The notes under the pieces were generated by a model. The model saw only the letters and a program-made list of their open reading frames with translations. It was not told where the DNA came from and did not search any database. From Acidobacteriota bacterium (GTDB taxonomy: Bacteria > Acidobacteriota > Vicinamibacteria > Vicinamibacterales > UBA2999): a stretch of DNA of 48,489 nucleotides. The position numbers and the translations under genes are program-made. Below are positions 1 to 7,532 of the stretch, piece after piece. How positions within the stretch are numbered: position 1 is the first letter of the stretch; every line of letters begins with the position of its first letter. The stretch covers positions 1 to 48,489 of the forward strand of contig JACQTK010000266.1 in assembly GCA_016210845.1 (NCBI GenBank), given 5' to 3'.

Positions 1-1083
1 CTCACGCTCGTCGTCGCCGATCCCGAGCTGGAGTGGACGGGAACCGGGACGCTGCGGACGCAGCTCGGGGACTGGACGCGAAACCGCGGGAAGTCGCCGC
101 GGCTTTACCCCGGGGCGCTCGTCTGGTGTCTCAAGAAGCCTGGACGGGCTCTCCGGGACAAGGTTGAGATCGGGTTGGCATGGAAGCGTGTGGCACGCGA
201 GGTGGCCGAGGGCACGCTCGGCGGCGAGTTCGATCGCAACGACCGCGCGGATCTGCAGTCGAAGGTGAAGGATGCAGACGAGGCGGCGAAGGACGAGGTC
301 TGGGGCGACTACCGGTTCGCGGTGGTTGCGGACGGGCAGGAGACGGATGGACTGAAAGTGATCGACCTGGGCGCGGGGCACTCGTCGAGCGGCGAGACCC
401 TGTGCGGGCGGGTCCTCGCCACGCTCAAGTCCGAAGCGCTGCTCAACGAGTCTGTGGGTGCCGGCTACCTGGATCGCAACTGGCCCCCGGCTCTCAAGGA
501 TGTCGGTGCCTGGCCGCTGGCCAGCTTGCGCCAGAGCTTCCTCAACGGGTCGTTGACTCGGCTCGTGGATCCGGATGCGGTGCTTCGGAACAAGATCGTC
601 GAGTTCGTCGGGCGCGGGGATTTCGGTCTGGCGTCCGGGCAGCGCCCGGATGGTGGCTTCGAGCGCACTTGGTTCGAGGAGCCGGTGTCGGCTGACGAGG
701 TCACCTTCGACGCCGAAGTCTTCCTGGTCCGGAAGGGCTCTGCAGCAGCCCTTAAGGCGGGCGTGCGGCCTTCGATCTCGCCCGCCCCCTCTGCCACACC
801 TGCGCCCACACCGCCGCCCGAAACTCCCACAGCGAGCGAGCCTCAGACATCGACTCCCGCTCCAGCGGCGACACGGACCGTGCGCGTCGTCGGCACCGTT
901 CCTCCCGAGGTGTGGAACCGCCTAGGTACGAAGATCTTGCCGAAGCTGAGGAGCTGCTCCGACTTGCGCATCGGCGTGGAGTTCACGGTTGTCGTCAGCG
1001 ATGGCGCTGCGACCACGCTGGCAACTGAACTCCGACAGATTCTGGATGACCTGGGGCTCGGGAACTCGGTTCGTGTGGAATAG
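1..1083 (+). CDS. C-terminal part of a DUF499-type ATP-binding protein (5' end outside window)
   Basis: Frame 1 is open from base 1 to the TAG at 1081-1083, so the tracked start at 175 is internal and the gene enters from the left. The visible 360 residues resemble the C-terminal half of large DUF499 P-loop ATPases: the stretch around 'YLDRNWPP', 'SFLNGSLTRL' and 'FVGRGDFGLASG' is the part I recognise. A Pro/Thr/Ser-rich linker of about 40 residues then separates a final compact domain of about 65 residues. DUF499 proteins commonly sit beside DUF1156 methylases and DUF3780 proteins in phage-defence loci; those partners would lie left of the window. Family recognised from memory of the conserved blocks; the P-loop is not visible here. 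A role in defence is inferred from family context only. Confidence 0.72.
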   Translation, partial: LTLVVADPELEWTGTGTLRTQLGDWTRNRGKSPRLYPGALVWCLKKPGRALRDKVEIGLAWKRVAREVAEGTLGGEFDRNDRADLQSKVKDADEAAKDEVWGDYRFAVVADGQETDGLKVIDLGAGHSSSGETLCGRVLATLKSEALLNESVGAGYLDRNWPPALKDVGAWPLASLRQSFLNGSLTRLVDPDAVLRNKIVEFVGRGDFGLASGQRPDGGFERTWFEEPVSADEVTFDAEVFLVRKGSAAALKAGVRPSISPAPSATPAPTPPPETPTASEPQTSTPAPAATRTVRVVGTVPPEVWNRLGTKILPKLRSCSDLRIGVEFTVVVSDGAATTLATELRQILDDLGLGNSVRVE

Positions 1084-1159
1084 GAAACCCGTCCACAGGG
1101 GGGAGCCGCGGCTGCAGAAGGCCGTAGTTCCTACCCTGAGACAAGCGAGCTCCTGTTGA

Positions 1160-1483
1160 TGTGAGCCCCGTGGGCTGAGGCTGTCCGGATACGACATGCA
1201 TCTCTTCTTCATCTGGTTATCGTCGGCCGACCTGGCGATTGCGCGCGTCGCCGATCGCGTCGGGATGGGTGGACACTATGTCGCCGACGAAGTGGTTCGC
1301 CGCCGCTATGTGGCCGGCATTCGAAACTTCTTTAACCTGTACCAGCCTCTTGCGACCACCTGGGCGGTCTACAGCAACTCTGGCCCGGTGCCCAAGCGCA
1401 TCGCGGAGGGTTTGGCGTCCGAGACCATCGGGGTCTACGATAAGGACGTCTGGGAGACGATCAAGCGGCAAGGGACCGAATGA
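1160..1483 (+). pseudogene. Zeta-toxin family ATPase, 5'-truncated
   Basis: The ORF from ATG 1196 encodes 95 residues matching the C-terminal part of chromosomal zeta-toxin-like kinases ('HLFFIWLSSADLAIARVADRV', '...GGHYV..E.VRRRY..G..NFF.LYQPL...W.VY.NS'). The similarity continues upstream of that ATG in the same frame (codons for 'RLSGYD'), back to a TGA at 1157-1159, so the tracked start is not the real one. The Walker A region, which binds ATP in this family, is missing. The remnant could not phosphorylate its usual substrate (UDP-N-acetylglucosamine in characterised zeta toxins). Its 3' end is intact and overlaps the next gene by ATGA. Seen: open frame and motifs. Inferred: loss by 5' deletion. 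Confidence 0.78.
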
Positions 1484-1662
1484 AGAGCCGAGCGCGTAAG
1501 GACATCACTCGCGTCATGCGAGAAGACAGGCAAACTGTCGACGGCGCCCTTTCCAAGGGCGTTCGGGAGGCAATGCTTCGTCACAAGAAAGACGATAAGC
1601 CCGTGGTCGTTGAGCGTGACGGCAAGATCGAGCGGGTGAAGCCAGAAGACCTCGGCTTTTAG
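1480..1662 (+). CDS. Small protein partnered with the zeta-toxin-like gene (putative antitoxin-like)
   Basis: Sixty residues, highly charged (many Lys, Arg, Asp), no membrane segment. The ATG overlaps the stop of the zeta-like gene in an ATGA, so the two were translationally coupled. Small proteins of this kind ('VREAMLRHKKDDKPVVVERDGKI...') commonly follow zeta-like kinases in bacterial chromosomes. That placement suggests an antitoxin or accessory role, but I do not recognise a named domain and it does not look like the epsilon antitoxin. The gene is intact although its partner has lost the catalytic end. Confidence 0.6.
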   Translation: MKSRARKDITRVMREDRQTVDGALSKGVREAMLRHKKDDKPVVVERDGKIERVKPEDLGF

Positions 1663-1843
1663 CTCCCCTCGGCCCACAGAACCCCGCCGTCACCAACTTC
1701 CCAGGTTCCCGTTTCAATGCGTTCGACGTGTTCGATCCTGGCCGCGTGCTCGCCGGGATCAAGACTCCTGGCTGGGGCTCCGACCCGCGCTGCACGCGCG
1801 GGCTGACGGCCGGAACGAATCCAACCCCTCCGCCAGCCTGGAT

Positions 1844-2632
1844 TCAGCCCCTGCAGGGGCGCGGGTTCCATTTCGAGTCATCCGGCTCGCGGCGGAAGTG
1901 CGAGCTGGTGATGAACCGGGCCGTCAGATAGGCGGGATCCTCGACGATCGTCGTCACGGCCATCCACTCGGTCCCGTCCGGCGACGGGAAGCGGTCGAAG
2001 TACTCGGTCACCACCGCGCGGTCGCTGTAGGGCACCCCATTGCGCCGCAGCCAGCCCGGCCGGAGGTTCGTGGTCACCACCTTCAGCCCGCCGCCCGGGC
2101 CCGGCGGCGGACCGCCAGGCAGGTTGATGCCGAACGGGTTGGACGGCGGCAGCGTCCGCTGCCACGCGGCCACCGAGTGCCCCTGCAGCGACCGGGGCCC
2201 TCGCGCGGCGGGCGCGTCGAAGAGGAAGCGGCGCGTCTGGCGGCCGTTGTCGGTCTCGAGCCTCAGCGTCCGCTCGTTCTCCCAGGCCAGGCGCACGCGC
2301 GTGGGCATCCGCATGATCGCCGCCGCCCCGAAGGCCAGGCACGAGCCGTCGGTCTTCGGGTCCCAGGCCATCGCCACCGTGCGTCCCTGCTCGTTGAGCG
2401 GAATGCCGGGGAAGTCACCGACCGGGGCCGTGACCATCCGCCAGCGCCAGTCCTCGTTGACGATGGACACCCACGTGCCGGTCAGGTCGATGGGCGCCGA
2501 GGCCTGCGGCGACGGCGGTGGACCCGAGGGCGCGGCGGGCGGACCTTGCGCGGCGGCATGCGCTCCCGAGGCCAGCACCACGGCCGCGAGCACGCAACCG
2601 AGGAGAGTCTGCTTCGTCATCGACACGCTCAC
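1844..2632 (-). CDS. Secreted protein of unknown function, paralogue of the 3633-4535 product
   Basis: A 262-residue product with an N-terminal signal peptide (hydrophobic 'LLGCVLAAVVLASGAHA' then AQ), a Pro/Ala-rich spacer, and a beta-rich body beginning 'IDLTGTWVSIVNEDWRWRM'. The 'G.W....EDW..R' opening followed by 'GD..G.P' recurs in the product two genes upstream, so the two are paralogues. This type of exported protein is common in Acidobacteriota and may have a lipocalin-like fold; no catalytic residues are evident. The start is GTG at 2632, overlapping the stop of the MBL gene by GTGA; ATG at 2620 is an alternative. Last gene of a three-gene operon (4535 to 1844). Function unknown. Confidence 0.78.
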   Translation of the reverse strand: MSVSMTKQTLLGCVLAAVVLASGAHAAAQGPPAAPSGPPPSPQASAPIDLTGTWVSIVNEDWRWRMVTAPVGDFPGIPLNEQGRTVAMAWDPKTDGSCLAFGAAAIMRMPTRVRLAWENERTLRLETDNGRQTRRFLFDAPAARGPRSLQGHSVAAWQRTLPPSNPFGINLPGGPPPGPGGGLKVVTTNLRPGWLRRNGVPYSDRAVVTEYFDRFPSPDGTEWMAVTTIVEDPAYLTARFITSSHFRREPDDSKWNPRPCRG

Positions 2633-3636
2633 GACTGGCCTCCCAGCGTGCGAAACACGGCTTCGACGAACATCTCCGTGGTCCAGAACCCCGACGTCGC
2701 GCCGTAGCGGCCGTCGTAATCGGCCGTGGGCGCCGCATCCGTGACCTGCTGCAGCGTCATCCCCTTGCCGATCATGAGCTGCACCCGGTCGCGGATGATC
2801 GTGATCATGTCGCGGTACTCGACCACGTCCGCCTCGTCGGCGATTCGTCCGTGGCCGGGCACCACCATCGTGCCGCCCTCCTGTTTGTCGCGTGGCACGG
2901 TGAGGTCGATGATCGCATTCAGGGCGTTGACGATGCCGTTGATGGTGCCGCCGCGGGCGACGTCCACGAACGGATAGCCGGTGTTGACGTAGAGGTCCCC
3001 GGTGCTCACCACATCCGACTTGCGGAAGAACACCAGGATGTCGCCGTCGGTGTGGGCGGCCGGCTGATGCAGCAGCCGCACGGCCTCGCCGTTGAAGTAC
3101 ACCTCGTCCTCGTCATCGAAGAACGTGTCGGTCGGCAGCGCCGCCGCGGGCACCGGAGCGGCCCCGGGCCCGGGGTCCACCATCCGGCGCTGCGCGTTCT
3201 CGTGCGCGATGATGAGCGCTCCGGCGTTGCCGCCGATCTCGAACGCGACGTTGCCGGCCACGATGGCGGATCCTGCGCGCCGGAACCGCTCGTTGCCCCC
3301 GACGTGATCGCCGTGAACGTGGGTGTTGATGACGTAGCGGATCGGCTTGTTGCCAGAGAGGCGCGCGATCTCGGCGAGCAGCTTGTCGGCCATCGGGGCG
3401 AACTGCGTGTCGACGACGAGCACGCCGTCCGCGCCGATCTGCACGGTGACGTTGCCGCCCGCGCCCACCAGCATGTACACGTTCTCCTGCACGCGGAAGG
3501 AGCGGACGTTCACGGCGTCGAAGTCCGGCTGCTGTGCCGCGGCCCTTGGCGCCTCCGGCACGAGCCCTGCCAGCGCGCCCGCCGCAACCAGGGAGACGAG
3601 CACCATCGTGCGCCGCGAGAGACGAGGGGCGGTCAC
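2629..3636 (-). CDS. Exported MBL-fold metallo-hydrolase
   Basis: 335 residues. The N-terminus carries a signal sequence with twin arginine ('SRRTMVLVS') ahead of a hydrophobic stretch ending near 'RAAAQ', so Tat or Sec export is likely. The zinc-binding motif 'THVHGDHVGG' lies at residues 105-114; further ligands are in 'HQPAAHTDGD', 'STGDLYVN' and 'VPGHG', the normal order of MBL-fold hydrolases (SoxH/quinoprotein-relay-like subgroup). Substrate not predictable. The flanking genes encode related secreted proteins, and 4-bp overlaps on both sides (3633-3636 and 2629-2632) indicate a coupled operon whose products act together outside the cytoplasm. Confidence 0.9.
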   Translation of the reverse strand: MTAPRLSRRTMVLVSLVAAGALAGLVPEAPRAAAQQPDFDAVNVRSFRVQENVYMLVGAGGNVTVQIGADGVLVVDTQFAPMADKLLAEIARLSGNKPIRYVINTHVHGDHVGGNERFRRAGSAIVAGNVAFEIGGNAGALIIAHENAQRRMVDPGPGAAPVPAAALPTDTFFDDEDEVYFNGEAVRLLHQPAAHTDGDILVFFRKSDVVSTGDLYVNTGYPFVDVARGGTINGIVNALNAIIDLTVPRDKQEGGTMVVPGHGRIADEADVVEYRDMITIIRDRVQLMIGKGMTLQQVTDAAPTADYDGRYGATSGFWTTEMFVEAVFRTLGGQS

Positions 3637-4535
3637 TCTCGCACCCCTTCGGGAAGCTCCGAGGCCGGCGCCAGGGTGGCCTTCGGCAGCGACGGCAGCG
3701 TGAGCATGAACTCCGGCAGCGCGGTCTCGGCGCCGCCCCGCGTCGCCTCGTACGGGAGGCCGTGCTTCTCGGCGAACTCACGGATGTGGGGGTTGGTGCC
3801 GGGCTGATGATGCGGCACCTCGCCTTTGGCGCGCGGGATCTCGTCGGCCGGACGGCAGGGATACGGCTCCATGAAGCCGTTCGGCAGCAGGACGAAGCCG
3901 TTGGTCTTGATGAGGGGTTCGGTCAGGTAGACCGGGTCCTCGATCATCATCACGTGCGTGAGGACATCGTCATGGCGGAAGAACCGCTCGGTGAGCGTCG
4001 CGCGGTCGCTGAGCGGCAGCCCGTTCCGCCGCATCCAGCCCGCCTTGAGGTGCGTGGTCCGCACCACGAGGACGTCGCCTTCGAAGCGCCCGGTGGAGAA
4101 CCCCTGCCACGTGTGCGGCTCGAACTCGGACGGATGGGGGCGGCCGTCCATCCAGATCTCCCGCCGCTGTTCCTGCCACTGGATGTGGGTGTTGAGCTTG
4201 ATGAGCTGCTGCGACGCCGGATCGCGCTCCTCCCAGATGCGCAGCTGTCCGACGCCTCGGAACCCATAGGTCGACGGGTGCGGCTTGCACTGGTGTTCGG
4301 GCAGCGTGAGGAGGCCCGAGTCCCACGCGTTCGCGCGCAGGCGCGCGGCGCCGGTGATGGGGAGGCCGAGAAAGTCGCCAATGTCGGGACCGGGAATCCG
4401 CTCCAGCCAGTCCTCGTCGTAGAGGGGATTCCAGTAGCCCACCAGGTTGATCTGCGCCGAGGCGTGCTGCGCGGCGCCCAGGACGAGCGCTGCGACCGCC
4501 AGCGTGCGGCTGAACGCGAAATACGCGGACATCAT
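3633..4535 (-). CDS. Secreted protein of unknown function, first gene of the MBL operon
   Basis: 300 residues with a signal peptide ('AVAALVLGAAQHASAQ', cleavage after ASA likely). The mature part starts 'INLVGYWNPLYDEDW' and contains 'WMDGRPHP', 'HTWQGFSTGRFEGDVLVV' and 'HLKAGWMRRNGLPLSDRATLTERF'. The same 'LK(P)GW.RRNG.P.SDRA...TE.F.R' block occurs in the 1844-2632 product ('LRPGWLRRNGVPYSDRAVVTEYFDRF'), which proves the paralogy. Such proteins are frequent in Vicinamibacteria-like genomes, without known function. Start ATG 4535; ATG 4532 follows at once. Overlaps the MBL gene by 4 bp. Confidence 0.8.
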   Translation of the reverse strand: MMSAYFAFSRTLAVAALVLGAAQHASAQINLVGYWNPLYDEDWLERIPGPDIGDFLGLPITGAARLRANAWDSGLLTLPEHQCKPHPSTYGFRGVGQLRIWEERDPASQQLIKLNTHIQWQEQRREIWMDGRPHPSEFEPHTWQGFSTGRFEGDVLVVRTTHLKAGWMRRNGLPLSDRATLTERFFRHDDVLTHVMMIEDPVYLTEPLIKTNGFVLLPNGFMEPYPCRPADEIPRAKGEVPHHQPGTNPHIREFAEKHGLPYEATRGGAETALPEFMLTLPSLPKATLAPASELPEGVRE

Positions 4536-4614
4536 GTGACCTTTGCCTCTTGAACTCTGCCCACGAGATTCTGTCTCTCCAGCCGACGATCGTATAGCAC
4601 AGCTGCCTTCGCGC

Positions 4615-4728
4615 TCACGTGGATTTCTTCAGGCGTGCCTCGAAGCACTCGATGTCCTCGGCGTCGCCCGGGACCGAATGCGCCGCCCGGGCGATCGGCT
4701 CGAGACGCGGGAGATCCTGCTCCGTAAT
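4615..4728 (-). pseudogene. 3' fragment of a nucleotidyltransferase gene (relic copy of 10481-11020)
   Basis: Read on the minus strand this encodes 'EQDLPRLEPIARAAHSVPGD...' down to 'LKKST' and a TGA. It aligns along its length with the last 35 residues of the intact nucleotidyltransferase at 10481-11020 ('EQDLLRLKRIARAARSAQGD...HKKST'). A TGA lies three codons upstream of the matching part, so nothing longer can be translated. It is not in the ORF track. It marks the left end of a segmental duplication shared with 10.5-12.1 kb. Confidence 0.85.
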
Positions 4729-4730
4729 TC

Positions 4731-4758
4731 AGTGTGCAAGTGTGTCAGCGCGCACACT
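4731..4758. repeat. Inverted repeat upstream of the PAS-domain gene
   Basis: AGTGTGC (4731-4737) and GCACACT (4752-4758) form a perfect 7-bp stem with a 14-base loop, about 40 bp before the ATG at 4798. It could be a regulator site or the end of the upstream relic; no T-tract follows. A GATAAT at 4781-4786 could be a -10 box giving a very short leader. Confidence 0.35.
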
Positions 4759-4797
4759 CGTGCCGGGGCGTCACCGTGCCGATAATCCCGTCACCAG

Positions 4798-5472
4798 ATG
4801 ACGGTTGTGCAACAACGCGCCACGGCATCGGACGTCGATCTGGCCGTCGAGGTCGATCGACTGCACGCCCTCCTCGATCGACAACCCTCATGCCTCATGC
4901 GCGTCGGGCTTGATGGCACGTTGCTCGCCGTCAATGACGCGGCGCTTGGCCTGCTCGGGGCGCGTGGGCTGGCACAGGCGCTCGGCACGACGCTCATCGA
5001 CCGGATCCACGGCGACGCTGCCACGGTCTGGGCCGATTTCGCCGGTCGTGTCTGGGAGGCCGGCTCGGCGTCCGTCGAGTGCGAGATGCGCGACCTTGGG
5101 GGCGTGCGCCGCGCCGTCATCCTCCAGGCCGTCGCGCTGCCCGCACATCCCGACGGGATCGATTCCCTGCTCGTTGCGGGGCGCGACGTGTCCACGGCCC
5201 GTCGCCTGCAGGCGTCGCTGCGGGAGCAGGAAGACCTGCGCCGATCGGCTCAGGACGCGCTCCGCGAGGCGACGGCGAGCGTCCAGCAGCTCCAAGCACG
5301 CGTCGATCGGCTCACGGCCGAACGTGACCAGCTCCAGGCGGCGCTCGACGCGACGCGCGGTGACCGGGACGCGTTGGCCGTGGCCCTCGCCGAGCTGAAA
5401 TCTGCCCTGAGCACCGCGATCGATTCCACGCTGCTCGTTCAACAGCTGACCGGGAAAGGTGCGCGTACGTAA
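4798..5472 (+). CDS. PAS-domain protein with C-terminal coiled coil
   Basis: 224 residues. Residues of about 15-135 look like a single PAS domain: 'LLDRQPSCLMRVGLDGTLLAVNDAALGLLG' is the classical N-terminal PAS strand/helix pattern, ending in 'VAGRDVSTARRLQ'. The rest, to about residue 205, is a heptad-rich coiled coil ('QLQARVDRLTAERDQLQAALD'). There is no kinase, GGDEF or HTH output domain, so it is probably a sensory or dimerising adaptor. The PilZ gene begins 3 bp after the stop and is surely co-transcribed, which suggests a link to c-di-GMP signalling. Start ATG 4798. Confidence 0.8.
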   Translation: MTVVQQRATASDVDLAVEVDRLHALLDRQPSCLMRVGLDGTLLAVNDAALGLLGARGLAQALGTTLIDRIHGDAATVWADFAGRVWEAGSASVECEMRDLGGVRRAVILQAVALPAHPDGIDSLLVAGRDVSTARRLQASLREQEDLRRSAQDALREATASVQQLQARVDRLTAERDQLQAALDATRGDRDALAVALAELKSALSTAIDSTLLVQQLTGKGART

Positions 5473-5474
5473 AG

Positions 5475-5831
5475 GTGGATCGGCCCCCTGCTCCCCTGCG
5501 GCGGCCCGCCACCGGGGTGCCCGGCATCACGGGGCTGCGGTTCCTCCCGCAGCGCAGCAAGGCGACGCTCGTCAACATTTCGGCCACCGGGCTGCTGGCC
5601 GAGTCCAGTGCACGGATGGTCGTGGGATCACGCGCGACCGTCCTCTTCGAGGGAGAATTCACGCCTGGCCTTGTCGCTGGCCGCGTGGTCCGCAGTGAGG
5701 TGGCGGTCGTGGGGCACGACGGTCTGCTCCGGTACCACATCGCCATCGAGTTCGATTCGCCCCTCAGGCTCAATGACGAGCCAACGGAGGGTGAAGGACC
5801 GGCGGCTGAAGCCGTCAGGAATCGCTGGTAG
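5475..5831 (+). CDS. PilZ-domain protein (putative c-di-GMP receptor)
   Basis: 118 residues from a GTG at 5475, immediately after the PAS gene. It contains the PilZ-like '(D/N)xSxxG' motif as 'NISATGLLAES', preceded by arginines of an N-terminal basic arm, and ends in the beta strands 'YHIAIEFDSPL' typical of a PilZ barrel. PilZ domains bind cyclic di-GMP through the Arg arm and this motif; the 'RxxxR' half is only approximate ('LPQRSK'), so ligand binding is uncertain. Different frame from the PAS gene, so not a broken fusion. Confidence 0.78.
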   Translation: MDRPPAPLRRPATGVPGITGLRFLPQRSKATLVNISATGLLAESSARMVVGSRATVLFEGEFTPGLVAGRVVRSEVAVVGHDGLLRYHIAIEFDSPLRLNDEPTEGEGPAAEAVRNRW

Positions 5832-5891
5832 CGTCTCCGTCTGCGTCACGCCCCGACGCCGTTCGGCGCCCACCTCTTCATCGTTAGTACG
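5831..5891. repeat. Leader repeat, copy A (partner at 11846-11903)
   Basis: About 60 bp running from CGTCTCCGTCTGCGTC to CTTCATCGTTAG. A second copy lies at 11846-11903 with only a few substitutions and a 3-bp indel. Copy A precedes the papain-like gene; copy B is joined directly to a 3' fragment of that gene. On the minus strand both could encode a peptide ('NDEE.GAER'), but no start or family supports a gene. Confidence 0.85.
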
Positions 5892-5939
5892 CCTGTGTGC
5901 GCGGAGACGTACGCATCTCACGCGACACAGGAGGACATC

Positions 5940-6923
5940 ATGGGACAGAACGGATTTACCAGAGCTATGGGATGGTTGCGCGACCTCCCCGACTTCCGGG
6001 ACTTCACGATCGATCAGGACGAGGCGCCCGCGCGGGCGCAGCGAACGGGCACGGACGCGTCGATCCGAACCATGCTCACCAGGATCGGCACGCTCGATGG
6101 CCCCATCGGGGCGCCGTCCCCCCTCGTCGATCTTCGACCCTGGATGTCGCCCGTCGAAGATCAAGGCGAGATCGGATCGTGCACGGCGCAGGCGGGCATC
6201 GGCCTCGTCGAGTACTACGAGCGGCGCGCCTTCGGGCGCCACGTGAACCGGTCGCGGCTGTTCCTGTACAAGGCGGTACAAGGCCACACGCAACCTGCTG
6301 CACTGGACCGGCGATACGGGTGCCTTCCTGCGGACGACGATGGGCGCGCTCGCGCTCTTCGGCGTGCCGCCGGAGGAGTACTGGCGCTACGTGACCGCCG
6401 ACTACGACAAGGAGCCCAGCGCGTTCTGCTATGCCTTCGCGCAGAACTTCCAGAGCCTCGTTAGTACTTCCGCCTCGATCCGCCGTCCACGGGACGCGAC
6501 GTGCTCCTCGACCGGATCAAGACCAATCTCGCGGCGGGGCTCCCTTCGATGTTCGGCTTCACCGTGTACAGCTCCATCGGCCAGGCCGACACCACCGGCG
6601 AGATTCCCTTCCCGACGGGCGGTGAGAGCATCGTGGGCGGCCACGCCGTGGTGGCCGCGGGCTACGACGATGCGAAGGTCATCCGGAACGGCAATGCAGG
6701 CAGCGTGACCACGAAGGGCGCGCTGCTGATTCGCAACTCGTGGGGCGCCGGCTGGGGCCGATCGGGGTACGGGTGGCTCCCGTACGAGTACGTGCTGCGC
6801 GGCCTCGCCGTCGACTGGTGGTGTCTCGTGAAGCAGGAGTGGGTCGAGACTGGCCAGTTCGGCGTGGCGATGACCATCCAGGGCATGGCCGAATCGCCGG
6901 AGTACGGATCGGCGCTCGCCTGA
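5940..6923 (+). pseudogene. Papain-like (C1A) cysteine peptidase, frameshifted twice
   Basis: Strong ribosome site AGGAGG, 6 bases before ATG 5940. All papain landmarks are present but in two frames. 'RDLPDFRDFTI' and the active-site region 'VEDQGEIGSCTAQAG' (Cys) are in frame from 5940. 'MGALALFGVPPEEYW' is one frame over. 'GGHAVVAAGYDD' (His) and 'IRNSWGAGWG' (Asn) are back in the first frame up to the TGA at 6923. The first shift is a 10-bp tandem duplication, GTACAAGGCG/GTACAAGGCC at 6266-6285. The second is at 6460-6464, where GTTAG replaces about one codon and supplies an in-frame TAG. Removing both restores about 320 codons. No signal peptide; members usually act on peptides in the cytoplasm or periplasm, substrate unknown. 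Three tracked ORFs (5895, 6340, 6501) are pieces of this one gene. Confidence 0.88.
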
Positions 6924-6938
6924 GGGCCGCCGTTTCGC

Positions 6939-6963
6939 AGGGGCACGGCGTCGCCGTGCCCCT
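6939..6963. terminator. Hairpin after the papain-like gene
   Basis: AGGGGCACGGC / GCCGTGCCCCT is a perfect 11-bp stem with a 3-base loop, 15 bp after the stop codon, followed at a distance by GTTTGAC. A near copy lies at 12054-12076 behind the duplicated 3' fragment. Likely a terminator, though without a long T run. Confidence 0.7.
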
Positions 6964-7532
6964 ACGCCCGTTTGACACGTTCTCGCCTGGAGAGCGCATG
7001 CGTCAACGTGCGCGTGTGTCGCACGCGGGGGGCTGAAGGTTAGTCCAAGGCATCTTTTGCCCACCGTCGCGGCGGACAAACACCCGTCTGCTTTCCGACC
7101 CATCGTGCGCCGCGCCGCCAGCCGATGCATCGCGCCGATGCCTCCGCTCGCCAGACCCCGAAGGCGATCGCGGTGTTCATGGCGGATGTTGTTTGCCGTG
7201 TACATCGGCCTCGCTTGCGCCGTCCACGCTCGCGGCCGCAACCGCCGCTTCGATTCGTGGTTTGCGCCGGGCCACGTTTTGGTGTCTACTTCTCTTCACT
7301 CGAAACGCCCTCCGCGTCACAAAGTGTTCGGTTTGCGGTTCTGCGCGCCGACCTTTGTGGCTCGCGTTCATTCGCCACGCAACGCGCAGTGAAACTCTGC
7401 TACGTGGTACGGGCATTTCGAGCTTTTCGCTTTTGCACGCCGAGCCGCAAACGGGCTTGTACTGGGCTCTGAGCTGTTGCGCACGATTCCACGTGGGGGG
7501 GCGTCTGCGTATCTCCCAGGAGGGACAGAGTC
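6964..7532. other. About 570 bp without a recognisable gene
   Basis: No ORF here has a family I recognise, and the tracked ones (7057, 7125, 7177, 7193) are Arg/Pro-rich random-frame translations. The stretch from about 7140 to 7480 seems less GC-rich than its neighbours. An imperfect hairpin, TTTGCCCACCG / CGGCGGACAAA, lies near 7054-7080. The last 30 bp carry the ribosome site for the 7533 gene (AGGAGGGACAGAGTC). It may be the relic of an inserted element. Confidence 0.5.

Noticed and set aside
1684-1843. Possible gene remnant ('NAFDVFDPGRVLAGIKTPGWGSDPRCTRG') and hairpin CCCGCGC/GCGCGGG at 1784-1802
   Set aside because: The plus-strand peptide looks protein-like but I cannot assign a family, it runs into the opposite gene, and it has no start; the hairpin has no T-tract.
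2518-3807. 429-residue plus-strand ORF
   Set aside because: Antisense to the MBL operon, whose motifs on the minus strand are unambiguous.
5882-5890. Integron attC/attI core at CGTTAGTAC
   Set aside because: GTTRRRY requires purines at positions 4-6; here the sixth base is a pyrimidine, and no paired R'' core or integrase was found.
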